The notes under the pieces are model-generated. The model was not told where the DNA came from. It did not search any database and worked only from the letters and a program-made list of their open reading frames with translations. From assembly GCA_002729015.1 (NCBI GenBank), contig PBVO01000118.1:1-18545 (forward strand): 18,545 nucleotides of DNA, read 5' to 3'. This DNA is from Candidatus Poribacteria bacterium (GTDB taxonomy: Bacteria; Poribacteria; WGA-4E; UBA9662). Position numbers and translations under genes: made by a program. Below are positions 7,711 through 14,199 of the stretch, in pieces; position 1 is the stretch's first letter, and each line of letters begins with the position of its first letter.

Positions 7711-8289
7711 TTATAGATTGTTGGCTCTCTCGATTTCTTCCTTAGTAAAAGCTTCGTCAATCCACTCAGTGATTCGCCATTCTTTTTTCTGCGTTTCCTG
7801 ATTTTGTCTATACTCGAATGTGAAAATGTTGTCTCCCTCAGCGTACCAACCAGTATACCCCCCTTGTAGCGACTCACCATCGGCAACAAAACCCTGTATT
7901 CTATAATGATTTCGGACTTCAGCTCGGGTTCGATCTTCGTCTAGTGTAATCTCTGGGGGCTCCGAGATTTCAATTTCCAAATCTTGGTAGCTTGAAAAAA
8001 CTCGGATGGCAGACTCTCTCTCTTGGCGAATGTCGGTAAATTCGTAATCATCAGTTTTATCTTGGTCAGTGCCCATGTCCGAAACCCAGCGGAACCCTTC
8101 CGCCCAAAACGCACTCATATACATCTCAACATCCTCGGTTTCATAGCCAACTCGCCAGCGTTTTAAAACCGCTGATATTGCCGCCATTTCTTCCGGTTGG
8201 GGCTCACCAATCGGAGGTGCATCACCACAGCCAATTAGCAAAAGAAGCAAAAACATTGAATTAAAAATTATTTTAAACAAGCACTGCAT
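7711..8289 (-). CDS. NTF2-like (SnoaL/DUF4440-type) lipoprotein
   Basis: The 192-residue product has a lipoprotein signal peptide with lipobox L-I-G-C (Cys21). Residues about 34-175 show the pattern of NTF2-like folds: an N-terminal helix (AAISAVLKRWRVGYETEDVE), the YMSAFW segment, a central helix ending in YQDLEIEI, and strands ending in KEWRITEWID. Members of this fold act as small-ligand binding or scaffold domains; no catalytic residue is evident. The ATG at 8289 has AGGAGG 14 nt upstream. A TAGCAC/GTGCTA stem (8309-8314 with 8330-8335) lies between the previous stop codon and this ribosome site and could couple or damp translation. The gene lies between a DUF5683-like gene and the wzz-like gene, so an envelope role is likely. 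Confidence 0.8.
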   Translation of the reverse strand: MQCLFKIIFNSMFLLLLLIGCGDAPPIGEPQPEEMAAISAVLKRWRVGYETEDVEMYMSAFWAEGFRWVSDMGTDQDKTDDYEFTDIRQERESAIRVFSSYQDLEIEISEPPEITLDEDRTRAEVRNHYRIQGFVADGESLQGGYTGWYAEGDNIFTFEYRQNQETQKKEWRITEWIDEAFTKEEIERANNL

Positions 8290-8332
8290 GTAAAACTTTC
8301 CGACCTCCTAGCACTAACTACCAAATGGCGTG

Positions 8333-8893
8333 CTAAAATTTGAATTCAAGTGAAATTCGGTTTGGTTTGAGCTCAAAGCTCATTTTTTCGATAATAGCCG
8401 CGTCCCGATTAAGTTGGTAAGATTTACTCTTAGCATTGTGGATGTTAGACCCCACATAAGAGTCGACTAAGCTATAAGCCCAAACCCCCGCAGCCGCTAG
8501 CAACAAGAATTGCCTGACTTTGTAAACCTGATTCACCTTGCCATAAATCGACACAGCTTGAGTTGACTTGGGGTTAGAGGTAGCAACTGGCATATACTCA
8601 TCCCTGTAAATCTGTTGGTAGGAACGATGGGCGACCAACCCAGCTGCCAGAAAACCCATCGTTGAAACTAAAGAGAAACCACCTGAAAAATAACTACTGG
8701 CATGCATTTGCCCCCAGCCGGGAAGCACCGCTGAGCGAACAACAGCCCCAATTGGTGAAACAAGCTCCAAAGTTGGAGGTGCTTTTGCTTCGACGGCGTT
8801 CGAAAGTTGAGGGAACATAACCACAGTCAAGGCTACTAGTACAGGCAGAGAGTGCATAAAAAAATGGCGGCTGAGTAAATTATCTTGTTTCAC
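8333..8893 (-). CDS. DUF5683-like membrane protein
   Basis: This 186-residue protein has an N-terminal signal or anchor (about 14-34) and the motif AVVRSAVLPGWGQ (about 50-62), typical of DUF5683 proteins common in FCB-group bacteria. Hydrophobic segments follow at about 68-87 and 129-147. The function of the family is unknown; membership in envelope operons is usual. The first codon is GTG at 8893, without a clear ribosome site; an ATG at residue 13 (8857) is an alternative start that would still keep a signal-like segment. It lies 27 nt after the secreted Arg/Ser-rich protein gene and 43 nt before the lipoprotein gene. Confidence 0.8.
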   Translation of the reverse strand: MKQDNLLSRHFFMHSLPVLVALTVVMFPQLSNAVEAKAPPTLELVSPIGAVVRSAVLPGWGQMHASSYFSGGFSLVSTMGFLAAGLVAHRSYQQIYRDEYMPVATSNPKSTQAVSIYGKVNQVYKVRQFLLLAAAGVWAYSLVDSYVGSNIHNAKSKSYQLNRDAAIIEKMSFELKPNRISLEFKF

Positions 8894-8920
8894 GCTTAAA
8901 GGGTTAGTTGAAGTTAAGAC

Positions 8921-10342
8921 TTATCTTCTTCGAGTTCTTTGCGTATTTGTACTACGATTTCTTTTTTCCTTGTCATTATCGCTGTTAGAGTTGCTTGCTC
9001 CAGAAGATTGTACCGACGACGATGATCGACGAGTCATCTGCTGTCGTGCTGACCGCTGATGAGAGCTCATCGAACGGTGTTTTTCCAGTACACGACTGGA
9101 GCGACTTACTGATGTTGACCTTTGCCGCTGGCCACTGCCTGAACTGCCATAATTAAACTGCCGTAGGTTTAAAGAGCCGTAATCTTGCTGTCCGGAGTAA
9201 TCGGTTCGCGGGGAAGTTACACTACGCATTTGATCAAAACCTTTTTCGTTTTTGTGGCGCGCCGCCAACTGCCTCCGTTTCATTTTAACCAAACGATCTT
9301 TGATTTGCCTTTGTGACAAAGACGGTTGTGTTCTGTGCCGCTCCATTACTGTTTGAACACCGTTCTCCAAAGTGTTTCGAGTCAAGACCGATGCGGCACC
9401 CCTCGGCTGTCGATATGCCTGACGCGTGGTTTCGTAATCGTCAGACCAAGAACTTAGACGACTTCGTTTGGGACTGTATGTATCATGAAGATGAATATGA
9501 AGGCTATTTGCCGGGCGGCCGCCGTAACGCCGGTAAGGCGGTCGGCGATTCTTGTAATACCAGCGCGTTGCCCGATTGTAGGAACGTCTCATTGACACGT
9601 AGAAATGGTGTCGTACTGGATAATGCCACGCTAAATAGTGATCAGGATACGTATAGTGAACTGGTCCATTGTAAAAATAGAGATAACTATACCTGTGCCA
9701 AGGCTGCCAACGGTAATCATCAATGTGACGTTCAACAATGCGGATCTCCGGCTGATGGCGGTAAGCGGATACTGTAATTGACTCAACATCAATTTGCCCA
9801 CTACCATCTACGACAACATGTAACTCCATTAACCCACGCTCAACGTGGTTCGCCGCTGGAATTTTGACCGTTTCTGCACGTCGTTTCGCCCGCAAAATAA
9901 AAGTGTCTCCATATCTCGTTTCTTCATTATCATCTTTGTGATATCGCTGGTCAGGTTCTTTAATGTTTCGAACCCAGACTCGGCCAGCTATGTCATCATA
10001 ATCGCTTAGGCTGGCGGCAGTTGATTCGCCACGGTAACGGAGCCGAATTTCGATATACTGGCAATTGTGTGGGATTTCAAAATGATAGATGGCACTGGCG
10101 ATAGCAAACTCGTAATTCTCTCCTTCAGCATATTCACCTGCCCAGGCTGTCAGGCGAACACCATCTTCAAAACTAGGGCTTGCTGTAACAGTTGCATTAC
10201 CTCGTTCTATCCAATCTTCCACATCATAACCATTTCGAAATTCACGGCTGACACGGTCAGAAAAATAGTCATATTGGTAATCAGCCGCCGTTATTGAAAC
10301 AATAGCCAGTGAGAACAGTAAACAGATCAAGTTTCTTCGCAT
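8921..10342 (-). CDS. Secreted protein with beta-sandwich-like N-domain and Arg/Ser-rich tail
   Basis: Residues 1-19 of this 473-residue product are a signal peptide (SITAA before D21 region). Residues about 25-195 look like a beta-sandwich (repeated polar/aromatic strands such as YEFAIASAIYHFEIP, IEIRLRYRG, GLMELHVVVDGSG), as in carbohydrate-binding or jelly-roll domains; this is inference. Residues about 205-290 are strikingly rich in Tyr, His, Trp and Arg. From about 295 to the end the chain is low-complexity, Ser/Arg/Gln-rich and strongly basic, ending QRTRRR, so it is probably disordered. GGAGG 7 nt before the ATG at 10342 supports the start, which overlaps the flavoprotein gene by 16 nt. 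No family is recognised. A basic, aromatic, secreted chain in an operon with a chain-length protein may bind anionic polysaccharide. Confidence 0.78.
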   Translation of the reverse strand: MRRNLICLLFSLAIVSITAADYQYDYFSDRVSREFRNGYDVEDWIERGNATVTASPSFEDGVRLTAWAGEYAEGENYEFAIASAIYHFEIPHNCQYIEIRLRYRGESTAASLSDYDDIAGRVWVRNIKEPDQRYHKDDNEETRYGDTFILRAKRRAETVKIPAANHVERGLMELHVVVDGSGQIDVESITVSAYRHQPEIRIVERHIDDYRWQPWHRYSYLYFYNGPVHYTYPDHYLAWHYPVRHHFYVSMRRSYNRATRWYYKNRRPPYRRYGGRPANSLHIHLHDTYSPKRSRLSSWSDDYETTRQAYRQPRGAASVLTRNTLENGVQTVMERHRTQPSLSQRQIKDRLVKMKRRQLAARHKNEKGFDQMRSVTSPRTDYSGQQDYGSLNLRQFNYGSSGSGQRQRSTSVSRSSRVLEKHRSMSSHQRSARQQMTRRSSSSVQSSGASNSNSDNDKEKRNRSTNTQRTRRR

Positions 10343-11091
10343 GGTTCGGCCTCCGTTAATCGAATGTTGATATTTCGCTTTTTTGCTTCTTCCCGAGCTA
10401 ATGGGGTAATTATGGTTGAGTGAGGGCAGATGACAACCTCGATATTTTTAGGCAGTTTGTGGATCCAATTCCGGCTTAATAGCTCAGTTTTTTGGCCAGC
10501 GAGCCGGTGGAAAAACACGCTCACCTTTTGTTCAGCAATCATGCTAGAAATCTGGTTAATAGGAACAAGATCCACCCCAATTTCCTGCAAAGCTCGGCGA
10601 TACTCAGCGGCTTTTTGGCCCAGATAGTAGGCGTATGTACTCTGCCCTGCGGGGTAATCCTCGTCTGCAGCTAAAACAGTTTTTCCCTCGAATAACGCTT
10701 GTTCGAGCAAGCAGCTAATCGGTGTATCAGAAATGCCCAATACTAACTTAGCCATGATAGCCAAAGACAAGACTGGCACCAAGATCACATCGGCATTCTT
10801 GAGAAGCTGTTGGATTACTTCCCCTTTTATGGAAAATTCGGTCCAAACATTCAAATCGGATGATTTAAGCGAATCTAAATCGTAGCTTTCAGCAGCTAAC
10901 GAGGACGCAACTATCACAACCTTACAGCCTTCCTGTTGAAAATTAGCAATTTGACTTAAGAAGTCATCAATAGAGGTTATTCCTCTATCTAGAACAACTA
11001 GAATCGACTTTACTTTATCGTCTTTCATTTGAGCTAGCCGCCTTCGAACGATTAGCTCAACTCGGTTGCGCAACTGGTTCTTTTCACTCAT
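10327..11091 (-). CDS. Dfp-like flavoprotein of the bacterial-microcompartment type
   Basis: The 254-residue product resembles the flavoprotein (PF02441, HFCD) fold: a first strand ILVVLDRG (30-37), a strand VVIVASS, then NADVILVPVLSLAIMAKLVLGISD (about 104-127), the counterpart of the ADL-hhh-PATANTIAK-hAxGIAD block, and a strand TVLAADE. It should bind FMN or FAD; substrate and reaction are unknown, and it lacks the fused synthetase domain of CoaBC. Flavoproteins of this kind are known from some PduL-containing microcompartment loci. Residues 6-22 (QLRNRVELIVRRRLAQM) can form an amphipathic helix like an encapsulation peptide. The ATG overlaps the end of pduL by 8 nt and its 3' end overlaps the next gene, showing translational coupling. 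Confidence 0.75.
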   Translation of the reverse strand: MSEKNQLRNRVELIVRRRLAQMKDDKVKSILVVLDRGITSIDDFLSQIANFQQEGCKVVIVASSLAAESYDLDSLKSSDLNVWTEFSIKGEVIQQLLKNADVILVPVLSLAIMAKLVLGISDTPISCLLEQALFEGKTVLAADEDYPAGQSTYAYYLGQKAAEYRRALQEIGVDLVPINQISSMIAEQKVSVFFHRLAGQKTELLSRNWIHKLPKNIEVVICPHSTIITPLAREEAKKRNINIRLTEAEPCEET

Positions 11092-11827
11092 CCCACAGGA
11101 TTTCTAGGCCTTCCCCACCTTTCAACCCAGCGGCGTTGGAGTCATCAGTGTCAAGGTGCATCTGCAAGACGTAACTGGGGTCTATTTTAGGGCGAACATT
11201 TTCTAGTATTAGGGCTCTCTCGCCAGAAACTCTGACTTTAAGTCTGTCGTCTTCCGTCACCCCAAAAGCTTCAGCTTGTTCTGGCTTCATGTGGATGTGT
11301 CGTGCAGCACAAATGGCACCCTCTGGCAAGTATACCGATCCAGCTGGACCAATCAAGGTAACAGGCGAAGCACCCATTAGATCTCCTGAATCTCGGATTG
11401 GAGGATCAAGACCTAATCGGACAGCATCCGTTTTGGCTATTTCAACCTGAGAGTAACTTCTGACTGGACCCAGAATCCGGATACCTTCTAACGCCTTCAG
11501 CCTAGGCCCCACGACTGTAACAGTTTCAACGGCAGCAAAGGCTTCTGGCTGGTACAAGGCCGCTTTGACTGTTAGCTGATGCCCTGAGCCATAGAGTACT
11601 TCCAGGTCTGATTGCGTTACATGTGCATGTCGTGCAGAGACACCCACTGGAATCTTTTGCTGTGCCCCTGCTTCGTCACACTCTCTTTCACCTTGACTGC
11701 ATTGCCGAAACGCGCAACCGCCACAATCTTTCGTGCTTTCCTGTGCGGTTGACCGCAGACGCTTTATTACGTTTTGAGTTATTTTTTCGATTAAAGCCCT
11801 GTTGTTCACTATCCGATTGGTTACCAC
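11084..11827 (-). CDS. pduL: PduL-type phosphate acyltransferase with encapsulation-peptide-like N-terminus
   Basis: This 247-residue enzyme should interconvert acyl-CoA and acyl phosphate, usually inside a bacterial microcompartment. Metal-ligand motifs are all visible: RHAHV (His67, His69), SQVEI (Glu129), RHIHM (His177, His179) and MHLDTDDSNA (His224), plus the signature PPIRDSGDLMGA. Residues about 9-26 (NRALIEKITQNVIKRLRS) form a likely amphipathic helix as in encapsulation peptides. The linker holds four cysteines (C35, C38, C43, C50; CxxCx4Cx6C), which PduL enzymes generally lack. Translation starts at GTG 11827; the ribosome site is weak and a second GTG at codon 6 is possible. It is first in its operon, behind a good promoter. 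No shell-protein gene is in the window. Confidence 0.92.
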   Translation of the reverse strand: MVTNRIVNNRALIEKITQNVIKRLRSTAQESTKDCGGCAFRQCSQGERECDEAGAQQKIPVGVSARHAHVTQSDLEVLYGSGHQLTVKAALYQPEAFAAVETVTVVGPRLKALEGIRILGPVRSYSQVEIAKTDAVRLGLDPPIRDSGDLMGASPVTLIGPAGSVYLPEGAICAARHIHMKPEQAEAFGVTEDDRLKVRVSGERALILENVRPKIDPSYVLQMHLDTDDSNAAGLKGGEGLEILWDE

Positions 11828-11872
11828 TCTTCGTTTTACATCGATATTCTATTGCTGGGATTCGGCTACTCA

Positions 11873-11901
11873 ACTCTAGCATATGGCCCAGTCAATGTCA
11901 A
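11873..11901 (-). promoter_or_regulatory. Sigma70-like promoter of the pduL operon
   Basis: On the minus strand TTGACA (11901-11896) and TAGAGT (11878-11873) are spaced by 17 bp. The predicted start near 11866 gives a leader of about 38 nt to the GTG start of pduL. It points away from the minC promoters, with about 60 bp between the opposed -35 boxes. Confidence 0.65.
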
Positions 11902-11961
11902 AGTTGGTAAAAAACACTGTGCCTGAAATGTGCTGAGGCCATATTCAGCCAGAAAAAGTGC

Positions 11962-11990
11962 TTGCTTAATTTGGGCAACTTGAATATAAT
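11962..11990 (+). promoter_or_regulatory. Strong sigma70-like promoter upstream of minC
   Basis: TTGCTT (11962-11967) and a perfect TATAAT (11985-11990) are spaced by 17 bp. Transcription would start near 11997, giving about 220 nt of RNA before the chosen minC start. Confidence 0.65.
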
Positions 11991-11996
11991 GGCCGT

Positions 11997-12165
11997 TCAC
12001 GAAGGTGGGTTAGGTTTACGATCTGGCAATCGTGCTAGACAGTTACGTGCATGCTGTATACATTATGCGTGCTTGACAGGCGAACTGAAGGCGCTTTTGA
12101 TTCTTCAGCCTAGAGTGCTAGCCGAATTCGCGGAGGAAGCGTTCGCCGAGTTTAATCCCACCCCG
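11997..12165 (+). ncRNA. Candidate structured leader or small RNA upstream of minC
   Basis: This stretch has no convincing gene but can fold as a closed multibranch structure. Ends pair as GGTGGG (12004-12009) with CCCACC (12157-12162), extendable by TTA/TAA over one bulge. Inside are ACGAT/ATCGT (12018-12022 with 12029-12033), CGTGCAT/ATGCGTG (12046-12052 with 12065-12071, two wobbles) and GGCGAAC/GTTCGCC (12079-12085 with 12141-12147), which encloses CTGAAG/CTTCAG (12085-12090 with 12103-12108) and CTAG/CTAG. It begins at the predicted start of the TATAAT promoter. No poly-U follows, so a minC leader is likelier than a free RNA. It matches no riboswitch or housekeeping RNA I know. A second promoter-like pair lies inside it, which weakens the case. 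Confidence 0.3.
12073..12101 (+). promoter_or_regulatory. Second sigma70-like promoter upstream of minC
   Basis: A perfect TTGACA (12073-12078) and TTTGAT (12096-12101) are spaced by 17 bp. Transcription would start near 12108, about 110 nt before the GTG chosen for minC. It overlaps the possible folded RNA region, so only one of the two readings may be right. Confidence 0.45.
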
Positions 12166-12216
12166 TTTACCTAATGTTTCTTGCATCCTATTAGAGTAGA
12201 ACAAAGGCAGTTTTTT

Positions 12217-12987
12217 GTGAACGATTCAGCTCGAGAGATTTTCGAGGACCAAGCTGTTCAACTAAAGGGGTTTCGCGACGGACTCCGTCTGATGGTTGAT
12301 GGCTCGGCCTCTATAGAGGAGATCGAATCTTCTATTAGGAGACGGATGAGTAATTTGGGTGATTCTTTGGCTGGCACGTCAATTGTTGTTGATACGAGCA
12401 ATCAGCATTTGTCTGACTCGGATCTGGAGCGGATTAGTAAATTAATCTATGAGGCTTACGGTTTAGAAATCATTCCTGACCCAATACCACCCCAAACTGA
12501 ACAAGCGAAAGAATTATCCAGTCCTGAACACCCAGAAAAAAAACAAGCCATCGAGAAAGAAACAACCGAACGTCCTGTTCAAGATCAAGTTGCATTAAGC
12601 TCGAAGCCTTCAGGTGTTGACATGCAAAAACATGACTTGCATGGCCGTGAAGCAACCTGTATTATTCGTCACAGCCTTAGGTCTGGTCAAATCGAGCGAT
12701 TCTTCGAAGGTAACATTGTTCTGTTTGGCGATGTTAATCCGGGGGCTGAGGTCATTGCCGGCGGAGATGTTGTAATACTTGGCCGTTTACGAGGATTGGC
12801 ACATGCTGGCGCGTTGGGAAATGTTGAATCTGTTATTGTAGCTATGAACCTCACCCCAACACAACTCAGAATTGGCCACTTAATTACACGGCCACCCAAA
12901 AACAATTTTGGCAAGAGAAAAATGCAGCCTGAAATTGCTTGTATTGAAAACGGGAGCATTTCCGTCAAGACATTTGACGGTTTTTGA
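12217..12987 (+). CDS. minC: Septum site-determining protein MinC
   Basis: MinC inhibits FtsZ ring formation away from midcell and is brought to the membrane by MinD. The N-terminal MinC_N domain (VQLKGFRDGLRLMVDG through IYEAYGLEI) is followed by a hydrophilic Pro/Glu/Lys/Gln linker and the MinC_C beta-helix, with RSGQIERFFEGNIVLFGDVN, PGAEVIAGGDVVILGRLRG and AHAGALG, the hallmark MinD-binding and dimer surface. I prefer the GTG at 12217, which has AAAGG nine nt upstream and starts 14 residues before the domain; a TTG at 12181 in the same frame gives 12 more residues but lacks a ribosome site. No in-frame ATG precedes the domain. The product is about 256 residues, normal for the family. The last codons overlap a terminator-like hairpin. 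minD and minE follow on the same strand. Confidence 0.93.
   Translation: MNDSAREIFEDQAVQLKGFRDGLRLMVDGSASIEEIESSIRRRMSNLGDSLAGTSIVVDTSNQHLSDSDLERISKLIYEAYGLEIIPDPIPPQTEQAKELSSPEHPEKKQAIEKETTERPVQDQVALSSKPSGVDMQKHDLHGREATCIIRHSLRSGQIERFFEGNIVLFGDVNPGAEVIAGGDVVILGRLRGLAHAGALGNVESVIVAMNLTPTQLRIGHLITRPPKNNFGKRKMQPEIACIENGSISVKTFDGF
12962..12985 (+). terminator. Terminator-like hairpin inside the 3' end of minC
   Basis: CCGTCAA (12962-12968) and TTGACGG (12974-12980) form a perfect 7-bp stem with a 5-nt loop, followed at once by TTTTT (12981-12985), whose last T is the first base of the minC stop codon. The shape is that of an intrinsic terminator, yet minD starts 63 nt after minC. It may lower minDE expression relative to minC. 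The following 63 nt hold CTGACA (12991-12996) but no good -10. Confidence 0.6.
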
Positions 12988-13050
12988 GAGCTGACAAAAC
13001 CATCAAGTATCTGTGTTTAAAACGGACAGAAAAAGTGAAGAATTAAAAAA

Positions 13051-13845
13051 ATGGGAAAGATAATTGTTACTACTTCCGGTAAGGGAGGGGTCGGCAAAAG
13101 CACTTCAGTTGCCAATATTGGTACTGCCTTAGCCATGTTAGGCAGATCGGTGGTAGTGGTGGATGCAGATGTCGGTTTGCGAAACCTTGATATCATTATG
13201 GGATTGGAGAGTCGTGTTGTTTACACGTCTATGAACGTAATTGATGGCGAGTGTGAGCTAGACAAAGCCTTGGTAACTGATCGAAGGGTTGATAACCTAA
13301 AATTGTTAGCTGCGTCTCAAAGAAATAATAAGACCGACATTCAACCTGACCAAATGAAGGAGATCTGCCTCAAACTGAGTGAAACTCACGATTTTGTGTT
13401 GGTCGATTCTCCTGCAGGAATCGAGCAAGGGTTCGAGAACGCATCTTCAGCAGCCAACTCGGCATTGGTGGTGACAACACCTGAGGTATCTGCAGTTCGA
13501 GATGCTGACCGGATCATCGGATTATTACAATCAAAGGACATTACAGACCTACAATTAATCATCAATCGTCTGAATCCGGAGTTAGTCAAACGAGGAGACA
13601 TGCTTAATCAATTCGATGTGTTGGATATTTTGTCCATTAACTTGATCGGCATCGTACCAGAGGATACAGAAATAGTTGGAGCATCCAATCGAGGGCTACC
13701 TCTTATCTATGATGGAACTTCTGGGGCGGCTGGAGCATACCAGCGAATCGCTCGTCGACTCGATGGTCAAGATGTTCCCATACCAGAGTTTAGGGCTGGT
13801 AGCTGGTTGGGTAACCTTATGGGCAAGATCCTAGGAAATAATTAA
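13051..13845 (+). CDS. minD: Septum site-determining ATPase MinD
   Basis: MinD is a membrane-binding ATPase that recruits MinC and is released by MinE, giving the Min oscillation or gradient. The 264-residue product has the deviant Walker A KGGVGKST (11-18), the switch I region DADVGLRNLDIIMG, the Walker B segment FVLVDSPAG and the family block TTPEVSAVRDADRIIGLL. The C-terminal residues (about 251-264, GSWLGNLMGKILGNN) are a likely amphipathic membrane-targeting helix. ATG at 13051 begins right before the first strand; the ribosome site (GTGAAG) is weak. It lies 63 nt after minC and 35 nt before minE. Confidence 0.97.
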   Translation: MGKIIVTTSGKGGVGKSTSVANIGTALAMLGRSVVVVDADVGLRNLDIIMGLESRVVYTSMNVIDGECELDKALVTDRRVDNLKLLAASQRNNKTDIQPDQMKEICLKLSETHDFVLVDSPAGIEQGFENASSAANSALVVTTPEVSAVRDADRIIGLLQSKDITDLQLIINRLNPELVKRGDMLNQFDVLDILSINLIGIVPEDTEIVGASNRGLPLIYDGTSGAAGAYQRIARRLDGQDVPIPEFRAGSWLGNLMGKILGNN

Positions 13846-13880
13846 CCACTGGTACCAAGTATAGTAGAGAGCCGAGTATT

Positions 13881-14144
13881 ATGTTGCAGCGATTGATCAG
13901 ACTCCTTCGAGGAACTGAACCGAGCAGTAAAACGGCTAGGAGCCGGTTGAAACTGATCTTGGTTCAGGACAGACTCGGAATTGATGAAGAGGTTATGAAA
14001 GAATTACAAGTTGAAATCACTCAGGTCTTGTCTCGGCACTTTACATTGGGTGAACAAGTCGAAATTGACCTGCAAAGAGAAGAGCAAGCTATGGCTTTAG
14101 TAGCCAATATTCCCATAACTGGAATGAAAGATCGCAAAAAATGA
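13881..14144 (+). CDS. minE: Cell division topological specificity factor MinE
   Basis: MinE stimulates MinD ATP hydrolysis and drives MinCD off the membrane, confining inhibition to the poles. The 87-residue product has an amphipathic N-terminal membrane helix (MLQRLIRLLRG), the MinD-contact segment (ARSRLKLILVQDR, about 19-31), the helix MKELQVEITQVLSRHF and the strand QVEIDLQREEQAMALVANIPI of the topological-specificity domain. The length is typical. GAGAG lies a few bases before the ATG. It completes a canonical minC-minD-minE order. Confidence 0.95.
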   Translation: MLQRLIRLLRGTEPSSKTARSRLKLILVQDRLGIDEEVMKELQVEITQVLSRHFTLGEQVEIDLQREEQAMALVANIPITGMKDRKK

Positions 14145-14199
14145 TCCCGATAAAATTTTGATGCTTCGAGCTAAACTTTAGTATTGAGAAAAAACAGAT

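Noticed and set aside
9313..9777. Plus-strand frame of 154 codons antisense to the secreted Arg/Ser-rich gene
   Set aside because: It overlaps a gene with signal peptide, good ribosome site and coupled operon position, and its length follows from the biased codons of the opposite strand.
12079..12147. tRNA-like cloverleaf with 7-bp end stem GGCGAAC/GTTCGCC
   Set aside because: It lacks a T-loop, a proper D-arm and anticodon-arm spacing, and the length is off; the pairing is kept only as part of a possible leader fold.
11962..12174. Plus-strand frame of 70 codons upstream of minC (TTG start, or ATG at 11989)
   Set aside because: Its possible starts lie within the -35 and -10 boxes of the best promoter, it has no ribosome site, and it matches no known protein. 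RNA structure or plain leader is likelier.
12073..12180. Strong GGAGG Shine-Dalgarno-like sequence at 12133-12137
   Set aside because: No ATG, GTG or TTG in frame at a usable distance; it is more likely part of a helix or chance.
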